A DNA stretch of 21,319 bases, from NCBI GenBank assembly GCA_021163525.1, contig JAGGTX010000177.1, positions 1 through 21,319 of the forward strand, read 5' to 3'. The notes under the pieces were generated by a model. It was not told the origin of the DNA. It did not search any database and was given only the letters and a program-made list of their open reading frames with translations. Of this stretch, positions 14,923-21,319 are shown piece by piece. Position numbers and translations under genes: made by a program. This stretch comes from Caldifarciminota bacterium (GTDB taxonomy: Bacteria > Hydrothermota > UBA3072 > B12-G15). How positions within the stretch are numbered: position 1 is the stretch's first letter; each line of letters starts with the position of its first letter.

Positions 14923-16374
14923 TTGCTTCTTTTATACAGGGCTACAACCCTGATTAATTCGATTGAGGATGAGGATGTTCTCCTTGCAAAGATTATGGAT
15001 ATTGCTATTGAGAGAACAGGTGCTGATAGGGGGGCTCTTGTTTTAATAAATGAGAAAGGTGAGGCAGATGTCAGGGTTGCAAGAAATATGAGAAAAGAAG
15101 ACCTTGAAAACCCGGAAGAAATATCATTCACCATTATAAGGAATTCGTTCAAGACAGGAAAACCTGTTCTTACAACAAATGCCAGAACAGACCCCAGATT
15201 TTCAAACTCATCCAGCATTATGCTTTACAACATTCTTTCAATTGTGGCTGTCCCCATTCCAGGTAAAAATAGGGTTCAAGGTGTTGTTTATCTTGACTCA
15301 AGGACTGCAAAAAAAATATTCACAAAGGATGATTTGAATTTTCTCCTTGCCTTCCACCAGATTGCCGGTATTGCTCTTGAAAAGGTGAAGAAAGAGAGGA
15401 ACCTCATTTACGAGAATCTCAGATTGAGGTCCCAATTGAAAGAGGATTATTCCTTTGAAGGAATTGTGGGGAAGAGCAGGGCAATAAAGAATGTGATAAA
15501 CATCCTTCCAAGGGTGATTGCAAGCGATGTTCCAGTTTTAATAGAAGGTGAGAGTGGAACTGGTAAGGAACTTATAGCACGTGTAATACACAATAGTGGT
15601 CAGAGAAGTAAAAAGCCCTTTGTGCCTGTTTATTGCGGTGCATTCCCTGCAAATCTGCTTGAATCAGAACTCTTTGGATACAAAAGGGGGGCATTCACAG
15701 GTGCAGTATCAGACAAAATGGGACTGTTTGAGGAGGCTGATGGTGGGACATTCTTCCTTGACGAAATTTCTGAGGTGCCATTGCCAATCCAGACAAAACT
15801 TTTGAGGGTGCTTGAGCATGGTGTTTTCAGAAGGCTTGGTGATACGAAGGAGAGAAAGGCCAATGTAAGATTGATTTCTGCAACCAATAAGAACCTTGAA
15901 GAATTGGTAAAAAGGGGCGAATTCAGGGAAGACCTTTACTACCGGATAAAGGTGATAAAAATCATTCTACCTCCATTGAGGGAAAGAAAGGAGGATATAC
16001 CCCTGCTAATTGAGCACTTCCTGAAAAAATACAGGAAGAAAGAGCTGAAGGTATCAAAGGAGGCAATGGATTTATTCGTTTCCTACAACTGGCCAGGTAA
16101 TGTGAGAGAACTTGAAAACGCTGTTGCCCATGCAATAGTTATGTGCACAGGTCAGGTTATAAAACCCGAACATCTTCCACCTGAAATTGTTACCGGGAGT
16201 AAACCGTTATATGAACCCACAACACTCAAGGATATGGAAAGGAATCTTATCATCAAGACCCTGCGAAAGACAGGCTGGAATAAAAAGAAGGCAGCTGAGA
16301 TACTGGGCATTTCTCCAAGGACACTGCATAACAAGATAAAAGATTATGGGTTGAGTGAAAAAAATTCACATTAA
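14923..16374 (+). CDS. Sigma-54-dependent transcriptional activator with GAF sensor domain
   Basis: About 483 residues. The GAF domain (5-155) senses an unknown small ligand. The AAA+ domain (about 178-400) carries Walker A GESGTGKE (209-216), the sigma-54 contact loop GAFTGA (256-261), Walker B GGTFFLDE (274-281) and the arginine-rich LPPLRERKEDIP segment. A Fis-type HTH ends the protein (WNKKKAAEILGISPRTLHNKI, 452-472). It drives RpoN promoters by ATP hydrolysis. The start is unclear. TTG at 14923 follows AAGGGAGG by only two bases. The frame continues upstream without a stop to 14875, overlapping the lipoprotein end, and reads like protein (EKELTREDLLLLY), but holds no ordinary start codon. 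It is likely cotranscribed with the lipoprotein gene. Confidence 0.92.
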   Translation: MLLLYRATTLINSIEDEDVLLAKIMDIAIERTGADRGALVLINEKGEADVRVARNMRKEDLENPEEISFTIIRNSFKTGKPVLTTNARTDPRFSNSSSIMLYNILSIVAVPIPGKNRVQGVVYLDSRTAKKIFTKDDLNFLLAFHQIAGIALEKVKKERNLIYENLRLRSQLKEDYSFEGIVGKSRAIKNVINILPRVIASDVPVLIEGESGTGKELIARVIHNSGQRSKKPFVPVYCGAFPANLLESELFGYKRGAFTGAVSDKMGLFEEADGGTFFLDEISEVPLPIQTKLLRVLEHGVFRRLGDTKERKANVRLISATNKNLEELVKRGEFREDLYYRIKVIKIILPPLRERKEDIPLLIEHFLKKYRKKELKVSKEAMDLFVSYNWPGNVRELENAVAHAIVMCTGQVIKPEHLPPEIVTGSKPLYEPTTLKDMERNLIIKTLRKTGWNKKKAAEILGISPRTLHNKIKDYGLSEKNSH

Positions 16375-16458
16375 TGGAAGAAAATTCAACCTGTTTGTTG
16401 CTTATTTGATTGGGAATAAATATGTTATGAATGGAATGTTTTATGCATATATGAAGGT

Positions 16459-18624
16459 ATGTTTGTTTTTATACTGATTGGGATATATATAGACCCCCTT
16501 TTCAATCTAAAGGTAGAACCTTATAGGGTTTTAATAGAATTGAGTGATAGCCTGTTCATGGATTCACTAAAATCCATTGGTATAAATATAGAGACTGAAT
16601 CTGGAAGGTTTGCCACTGCAACCATTACACAAGATTATTTTGATATATTGAAATCCAGGGATTATATTGTTCGTCTTGAAATGGCGAAACCTGTTGAATT
16701 TTTCAATGATAAGGGAAAGGATGCCATAAATCTTATCCCTGTTATTTCTATTCATGGGGATGCTGAGAATGTTATCGTTGGTATAATAGATCAGGGGATT
16801 GACCTCTCGCATCCAGGGTTCTTGAGTAATGGAAGAAGTATCTTTTCTGGTTTATGGGACCAGACAGAGAATTCCTTAAGTCCACCCCTTTGGTTTGACT
16901 ATGGAAGATGGTATTCACAGGAGGATATTTCTCAAAAACCCCCTGACCTGGATGATACGGGTCATGGGACTGCAATAAGTGGAACCATATGTGGAAGGGA
17001 TTCTGTATATGGTGGTATCCTCAAAGAAGGTAATTTTTACTTTGTTAAAATTATTCCGGATGAAATGGGTGTAATTGATGGTTTAAGTTTCCTTGTAAAT
17101 CTGGCAGAATCCCTTAATCTTCCGCTGGTTGTGAATATGTCTCTTGGTCACAGATTTGGGCCCCATGATGGTCAAACCCTTTTTGAGAGATTTATAAAAG
17201 ATATGGTGGATAATTCAACTATAAAGGTTTATCCAGTTGCTTCTGCAGGAAATTATGGGGGTTCATTTATACATGCAGGTGGGTTAACAACCTTTGGAGA
17301 TTCCTCATTTCTTTCCATAGATAGCACAAGCCTTCTGCTTGTGAACCTCTCATCAGAGGATTCCATAACCTGTATTTCAATATACTATCCAGAAGGCAGT
17401 TCCCAGAGCATCAGATTGTCAATGAACAATTCCTATTTTTCTGACTGGTTCAAGGATACCGTTCTTTTTATAAATTCAGGTCTTCCATCCCAGATTGACT
17501 CAATACTTTTTTATTCAGGGAGTTACACTCAATACTACCATCAGGTTTTAGTGGTGATTTTCAAAAATCCAGGTGGTTTCAACAACTATTTTGGAATAAA
17601 TCTCTTTGGTGATATTGGAAGCAGGGTGGATGCATGGGTATCATATGGTAAAAGCAGATTTATTAATGCATCAGGTATTTATAAAAGGGTAATTCCACCT
17701 GAAGACAGGTATCAAATTGGTCCACCTGGTTCATCTCCCGTAGTGGTAACTGCTGGAGCATTCACTTCTCGCACAGCCTGGAATACAATAACTGGAGAGC
17801 AGGTTGAAAAAGGAGGGGAGATTTACGAACCAGCCGTATGGACATCAAGGGGAAGAATGTGTGATTTTGTAAAACCTGATTTCCTTCTTCCTGGAAGGTA
17901 CATAGTCTCCTTCTATTCAGGGGATGAAAGTGTTTCACCTGATTTAATTGTTGGAAGTGGATTGTATTCTTCCTATGGAACAAGTTATTCATGTGCATTC
18001 CTTACAGGTGTTATTGCTATCCTGCTTTCTCTTGACAGGGAAAGGGATGTTATTCAGGCTTTGAGGGTTTCTTCCTCCCTGTTCAACAATCCCGATTCTA
18101 TCAGCGGATATGGAATACCAGATGTTGAAGCAGCAGCAGGTATTGTATCATTTGGTATTGCGCTTCAGGACTTTGGGGTAAAGATAGAATCCAGTGGATG
18201 GGTTAAAGTTTACTGGAGGCAGGGTTCAGTAGAGAATGAAGGTGAATGGGTTTTATATCGGGATACTCTAATTGTGTTCAGAACAGATGTAGTTCAGGGA
18301 CAGAAAGACTATAGTTTTAAGGATCTTCCAGGCATAGGAAGACATATATACAAACTCTATCTTCTGCTGGATGGAAATATGGAGTTGAAGGCAAAAAAAG
18401 AGGCAGATGTATATTCAGAGGACCTGAAAGTTGTTAATAGGATGGACCATATTTTGTTTTTACCCTCGGGTGAGAGGGCCACAGTCAGGATTTATAATCT
18501 AATTGGAGAAAAAGTTGGTGAAATCCTGATACAGGATGTTCCAAAGACTTTTTATCCATCCAGTTCAGGTATATATTTTGTTAGATACAGAAGCACAATC
18601 AAGAAGGTTCTCCTGGTTAAATAA
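16459..18624 (+). CDS. Secreted subtilisin-like S8 protease with C-terminal sorting tail
   Basis: The protein has 721 residues. A propeptide-like region covers about 18-80. The catalytic triad is Asp111 (IIDQGIDLSHPG), His169 (DDTGHGTAISGT) and Ser509 (GTSYSCAFLTGVIA), with oxyanion Asn265 (ASAGNYG); the proline usual after the serine motif is Ala. A long beta-rich insert (about 275-400) lies between Asn265 and Ser509, and an Ig-like region follows the catalytic part. The last ~70 residues (RIYNLIGEKVG ... SSGIYFVRYRS ... KKVLLVK) match type IX secretion sorting tails in style. The ATG at 16459 gives only a short hydrophobic N-terminus. One extra T at 16466-16470 would give a proper signal peptide from the ATG at 16451. 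Confidence 0.88.
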   Translation: MFVFILIGIYIDPLFNLKVEPYRVLIELSDSLFMDSLKSIGINIETESGRFATATITQDYFDILKSRDYIVRLEMAKPVEFFNDKGKDAINLIPVISIHGDAENVIVGIIDQGIDLSHPGFLSNGRSIFSGLWDQTENSLSPPLWFDYGRWYSQEDISQKPPDLDDTGHGTAISGTICGRDSVYGGILKEGNFYFVKIIPDEMGVIDGLSFLVNLAESLNLPLVVNMSLGHRFGPHDGQTLFERFIKDMVDNSTIKVYPVASAGNYGGSFIHAGGLTTFGDSSFLSIDSTSLLLVNLSSEDSITCISIYYPEGSSQSIRLSMNNSYFSDWFKDTVLFINSGLPSQIDSILFYSGSYTQYYHQVLVVIFKNPGGFNNYFGINLFGDIGSRVDAWVSYGKSRFINASGIYKRVIPPEDRYQIGPPGSSPVVVTAGAFTSRTAWNTITGEQVEKGGEIYEPAVWTSRGRMCDFVKPDFLLPGRYIVSFYSGDESVSPDLIVGSGLYSSYGTSYSCAFLTGVIAILLSLDRERDVIQALRVSSSLFNNPDSISGYGIPDVEAAAGIVSFGIALQDFGVKIESSGWVKVYWRQGSVENEGEWVLYRDTLIVFRTDVVQGQKDYSFKDLPGIGRHIYKLYLLLDGNMELKAKKEADVYSEDLKVVNRMDHILFLPSGERATVRIYNLIGEKVGEILIQDVPKTFYPSSSGIYFVRYRSTIKKVLLVK

Positions 18625-18671
18625 ATTCCAGAGTAAAAATAGTGCTTTCTTCATTCAAAAGGTAAATTTTA

Positions 18672-18700
18672 TTGACAAAGACACAGGGGATGATAATATT
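18672..18700 (+). promoter_or_regulatory. Promoter of the glycosyltransferase operon, predicted leaderless
   Basis: TTGACA (18672-18677) is followed after 17 bases by AATATT (18695-18700), or after 16 by TAATAT (18694-18699), each 4 of 6. The predicted start falls on or one base before the ATG at 18707. No Shine-Dalgarno is present. Confidence 0.58.
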
Positions 18701-18706
18701 CAAATT

Positions 18707-19837
18707 ATGAAGATATGTTACCTTGGCACTTACTCAAAGGAATACATCAGAAACCGGGTGATTATAAAGGGACTGATGACCAATGGAGCAGAAGTGATTC
18801 AGTGTCACTATCCCATGTGGAGTGGAGTTGAACCCAGAATTGGACAGTTCAAGGGTATTATTGGTTTTTTAAGACTTGGAACGAAATTTCTTGTTGCATA
18901 TATAAATCTTTTTTTTAAGGCCCTTGAAATCCAGAACAAGCCCGATGTATTACTTGTTGGTTATACAGGACACTTTGATATACCACTTGCTTTCCTTTTT
19001 TCGCGGCTCTGGAGAATTCCCCTTGTATTTGACTTCCATGTCTCACTATGGGATACCTTCGTTAAAGACAGGATGCTTGTGAAAAAAGGGAGTTTAATGG
19101 AAAAATTATTGAGATTTGTTGATAGAACATCCATAAGACTCTCTGACCTTCTATTTCTTGATACTGACCATCACATTGAATTTGTTGCTAATGAGTTCAA
19201 GGTTGAAAAAAAGAAGTTCAGAAGATTCTGGGTGGGTGAGGACCCTGAGCTTTTTCATCCTGTGAATACCAAAAAATTTAAGGAGTTCACAGTAATTTAC
19301 TTTGGGGGGTTTATCCCACTGCATGGGATGGAGGTGATTGTTGAGGCTGCACGCAGGCTTCAGAAGAAAAACATAAAATTTATTTTTGCAGGTAAGGGTC
19401 AACTATTTGAAAAAACTGTAAGAATGGCTGAAGGATTAAAGAATGTTGAATTCCTTGGCTGGGTTGCACCGGAGAAACTCCCTGAACTCATATCAAGGTC
19501 CCATGTTTGTCTTGGGATTTTTGGAAAGACAGATAAGGCGAGAAGGGTGATACCAAACAAACTTTACGAGGGAATAGCCTGTGCAATCCCTGTTGTTACA
19601 GGGGATACACCTGCTATAAGGGAGGTGTTTAAGCACAGGAAGAACATCTTTCTCTGTGAAATCGGTAGTGGAGAGTCCCTTGCTGATGCACTTTTAGAGC
19701 TCAAAAGGGACGGAAAACTCAGAAAAGAGATAGGGCTTAATGGTTATAGACTTTTTAAGAGTGAGTTTACACCAGATAGGATTGGTGCTGAGGTCTTGAA
19801 GGAACTAAAAAAACTAAAAGGAGGTTACCATGATTGA
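18707..19837 (+). CDS. GT-B glycosyltransferase, GT4-like
   Basis: The 376-residue enzyme has an N-terminal acceptor-binding Rossmann domain (MKICYLGTYSKEYIRNRVI ... DVLLVGYTGHFDIPLAFLFSRLWRIPLVFDFH) and a C-terminal Glycos_transf_1 domain. The latter includes TVIYFGGFIPLHGMEVIVEA, FIFAGKGQ, VEFLGWVAPEKLPELISRSHVCLGIF and the nucleotide-sugar contact PNKLYEGIACAIPVVTGD followed by a loop ending AIREVF. It should transfer a sugar from an activated donor to a lipid-linked or nascent surface glycan on the cytoplasmic face. The frame is open back to 18536 inside the protease gene, but the promoter and the family-typical MKICYLG start argue for 18707. Its 3' end overlaps the next gene by 8 bases. 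Confidence 0.9.
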   Translation: MKICYLGTYSKEYIRNRVIIKGLMTNGAEVIQCHYPMWSGVEPRIGQFKGIIGFLRLGTKFLVAYINLFFKALEIQNKPDVLLVGYTGHFDIPLAFLFSRLWRIPLVFDFHVSLWDTFVKDRMLVKKGSLMEKLLRFVDRTSIRLSDLLFLDTDHHIEFVANEFKVEKKKFRRFWVGEDPELFHPVNTKKFKEFTVIYFGGFIPLHGMEVIVEAARRLQKKNIKFIFAGKGQLFEKTVRMAEGLKNVEFLGWVAPEKLPELISRSHVCLGIFGKTDKARRVIPNKLYEGIACAIPVVTGDTPAIREVFKHRKNIFLCEIGSGESLADALLELKRDGKLRKEIGLNGYRLFKSEFTPDRIGAEVLKELKKLKGGYHD

Positions 19838-20297
19838 TGGTGTTAAGGTTATAAAATTGAATACCTATGAGGATGATAGGGGTTACCTTGTTGAGATAAT
19901 CAGGAAGGCTCAGGGAGAGACAGACCCTCATGCAGTGGCGCATCAGTTTGGTCAGGTTTATATGGTTGGAGACCCTGTCAGGGGGATTATAAGGGCATTC
20001 CATAAACACAATGAATTGTGGGATTGGTTTTTTATAGCCCATGGGAGTGCCAAATTTGTTTTGAAGGACGACAGGAAGGATAGTCCCACTTATGGGGAGA
20101 TGATGACCATCATAGGAAGTGCAAGGAATCCAAGATTGATAGTTGTCCCTCCAGGGGTTTATCATGGATGGATGTCACTTGAGGATGACACAATTCTTAT
20201 AAGTATAGCAAGCCATACATACAATAGAGAGAATCCTGATGAAATAAGAATACCACCTGATAGTTTTGGTGATGTCTGGACAGTGAAGGGGAGGTAG
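19830..20297 (+). CDS. RmlC-like cupin, dTDP-4-dehydrorhamnose 3,5-epimerase family
   Basis: The 155-residue single-domain cupin has an N-terminal EDDRGYLVEI stretch typical of the RmlC family, the VRGIIRAFHKH strand with the putative catalytic base histidine, the DWFFIAHGSAKFVLKDDRKDSPTYGE core, and PPGVYHGWMSLED with the second conserved histidine. It probably isomerises a 4-keto nucleotide sugar, or binds such a sugar if the activity has shifted; it is shorter than typical RmlC (about 180). The ATG has AAAAGGAGG at ideal spacing and sits 8 bases inside the glycosyltransferase gene. With the next gene it forms a nucleotide-sugar unit. Confidence 0.85.
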   Translation: MIDGVKVIKLNTYEDDRGYLVEIIRKAQGETDPHAVAHQFGQVYMVGDPVRGIIRAFHKHNELWDWFFIAHGSAKFVLKDDRKDSPTYGEMMTIIGSARNPRLIVVPPGVYHGWMSLEDDTILISIASHTYNRENPDEIRIPPDSFGDVWTVKGR

Positions 20298-20298
20298 A

Positions 20299-21319
20299 AT
20301 GATTCTTGTTACTGGTGGTGCAGGATATATTGGTTCAGTTCTTTTAAGGAAGCTGCTGGAGAAGGGTGAAAGGGTCAGGGTTCTTGATACGATGTTTTTC
20401 ACAGATATAGGGATAAAGGAGATAATGGATAAAGTAGAAATTGTACAGAAGGATATAAGGGATGTTGATGAGTCCGTTCTTGATGGTGTGGATTCTGTAA
20501 TACACCTGGCGGGTCTCTCCAATGACCCCACGGCTGAGTATAACCCGGTTGCAAATGAGGAGATGAATACTGTTGCAACTGAAAAACTGGCAAAACTCTG
20601 CAAGAAGGTGGGTGTAAGACGGCTTGTCTTTGCTTCAAGTGCCTCCATATATGACCTTGGCTTCTTTGCACCTGATGATATAAAAACAGAGGACAGTCCA
20701 GTTGAACCAAGGGCTGCCTATGCTGTTTCCAAGTTTAAGGCCGAAAGGGTTCTTTTAGAACTTATGGATGAAAATTTTTCACCTGTAATTTTAAGGCAGG
20801 GGACTGTTTTTGGTTTCAGTCCCAGAATGAGATACGACCTTGTTGTGAACACCTTTGTTAAGGATGCACTTACCAAAGGAAGACTGAGGCTCAATTGTGG
20901 GGGTGAAATGTGGAGGCCACTGGTTCATGTGAACGATGCAGCAAACGCATTTATTCTGCTCTCAGAAGCAGTTGAGAAGGATGTTAAAGGACAGATATTC
21001 AATCTGTGTTACAGGAATTTTAGGATATCAGAACTCGCCCTGAGAGTGAAGACCACTCTGTTTGAGCACTTTGGAATAGAGGTTGATATTGAGGCAGATT
21101 ACTCAAGTTTCAAGACAAGGTCATACAGGATGTCCAATGAAAAATTAAAGAAAACCCTGGGATATGTCCCTGAAACCACTGTGGAAGATGCTGTTGTTGA
21201 TATGGTTAAAAAGATTGAAGAATACAGATACGATGACTTCCTCAACCCGATTTACTACAATATCAAATGGATGACCATGCTGGATGAAATGTCAAAAACC
21301 ATAAAGAAACTCGGGAGGA
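20299..21319 (+). CDS. NAD-dependent sugar epimerase/dehydratase (partial, runs off right edge)
   Basis: This extended short-chain dehydrogenase is readable for 340 residues and still open at the window end. The NAD-binding loop is GGAGYIGS (6-13), Asp30 ends the second strand and favours NAD over NADP, and the active site has Ser in VFASSASIY (110-118) plus Tyr141 and Lys145 in YAVSK. WRPLVHVNDAANAF (205-218) is the usual substrate-domain segment. The ATG follows GGGGAGGT by 5 bases, directly after the RmlC-like gene. The likely reaction is epimerisation, dehydration or reduction of a nucleotide-linked hexose for surface glycan; the exact product cannot be told. It may be nearly complete, as the family averages 310-350 residues. 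Confidence 0.92.
   Translation, partial: MILVTGGAGYIGSVLLRKLLEKGERVRVLDTMFFTDIGIKEIMDKVEIVQKDIRDVDESVLDGVDSVIHLAGLSNDPTAEYNPVANEEMNTVATEKLAKLCKKVGVRRLVFASSASIYDLGFFAPDDIKTEDSPVEPRAAYAVSKFKAERVLLELMDENFSPVILRQGTVFGFSPRMRYDLVVNTFVKDALTKGRLRLNCGGEMWRPLVHVNDAANAFILLSEAVEKDVKGQIFNLCYRNFRISELALRVKTTLFEHFGIEVDIEADYSSFKTRSYRMSNEKLKKTLGYVPETTVEDAVVDMVKKIEEYRYDDFLNPIYYNIKWMTMLDEMSKTIKKLGR

Noticed and set aside
18536..18706. 57-residue N-terminal extension of the glycosyltransferase inside the protease gene
   Set aside because: Family members begin at MKICYLG-type strands; the extension is an out-of-frame reading of the protease tail plus promoter.
20175..20648. 157-codon minus-strand frame
   Set aside because: It lies opposite the clear sugar epimerase coding sequence and is Ser/Thr-rich in the way antisense shadows of this genome are.
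1..21319. CRISPR array, toxin-antitoxin pair, restriction or other defence island
   Set aside because: No regularly spaced repeats, no Cas, nuclease or methylase motifs; the XRE-type protein has no toxin-like neighbour.

Overview
The window reads as a chromosomal stretch from an AT-rich, probably thermophilic or moderately thermophilic bacterium. Arg codons are almost all AGA/AGG and Ile ATA is frequent. A subtilase ends in a type IX secretion-like sorting tail, and a lipoprotein begins its mature part with a DNPYD..NP stretch. Both point towards the FCB group and nearby candidate phyla (WOR-3/Stahlbacteria, Cloacimonadota or Hydrothermae type). This placement is an inference from style, not from a marker gene.

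Layout. (1) 1-1563: a minus-strand two-component pair. A soluble PAS histidine kinase is translationally coupled to an NtrC-type sigma-54 activator cut by the window edge, behind a perfect consensus sigma-70 promoter. (2) 1564-2290: a long intergenic region with three small hairpins, then an XRE-type HTH regulator whose 3' end overlaps the gene facing it. (3) 5013-2248 (minus): nrdR, a multi-span ABC-2-like exporter permease, and a COG2231-type 3-methyladenine DNA glycosylase, as one overlapping operon. (4) 5022-9041 (plus): an Ogg2-type 8-oxoguanine glycosylase/lyase, dnaG primase and rpoD, the dnaG-rpoD core of the macromolecular synthesis operon without rpsU. (5) 12541-9049 (minus): an orphan periplasmic binding protein of the TrpX/ABC_sub_bind type, a methyl-accepting chemotaxis protein overlapping it by ATGA, and an EamA/DMT transporter. 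(6) 12588-13896: an IS110-family, IS1111-like insertion sequence with a 13-bp inverted repeat near its ends and a structured 3' non-coding segment that is a good candidate for its guide (bridge/seek) RNA. (7) 13922-18624 (plus): a lipoprotein with a carboxypeptidase-regulatory-like domain, a GAF-AAA+-Fis sigma-54 activator, and a secreted S8 protease. (8) 18707-21319 (plus): a GT-B glycosyltransferase, an RmlC-like sugar epimerase and an NAD-dependent sugar epimerase/dehydratase (cut by the right edge), the start of a surface polysaccharide cluster.

Two observations stand out. First, several operon-leading genes (nrdR, ogg2, the binding protein, the lipoprotein, the glycosyltransferase and perhaps dnaG) have a sigma-70-like promoter whose -35 box starts 34-36 bases from the start codon. 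This puts the transcription start on or one base before the start codon, with no Shine-Dalgarno, so these transcripts are predicted to be leaderless. Most operon-internal genes carry a Shine-Dalgarno sequence instead. The sigma factor expected to read these promoters is encoded in the window. Second, the IS element carries nested inverted repeats and a 10-base word shared between its non-coding RNA segment and its left flank. I saw no CRISPR array, tRNA, rRNA, phage or classical defence system.
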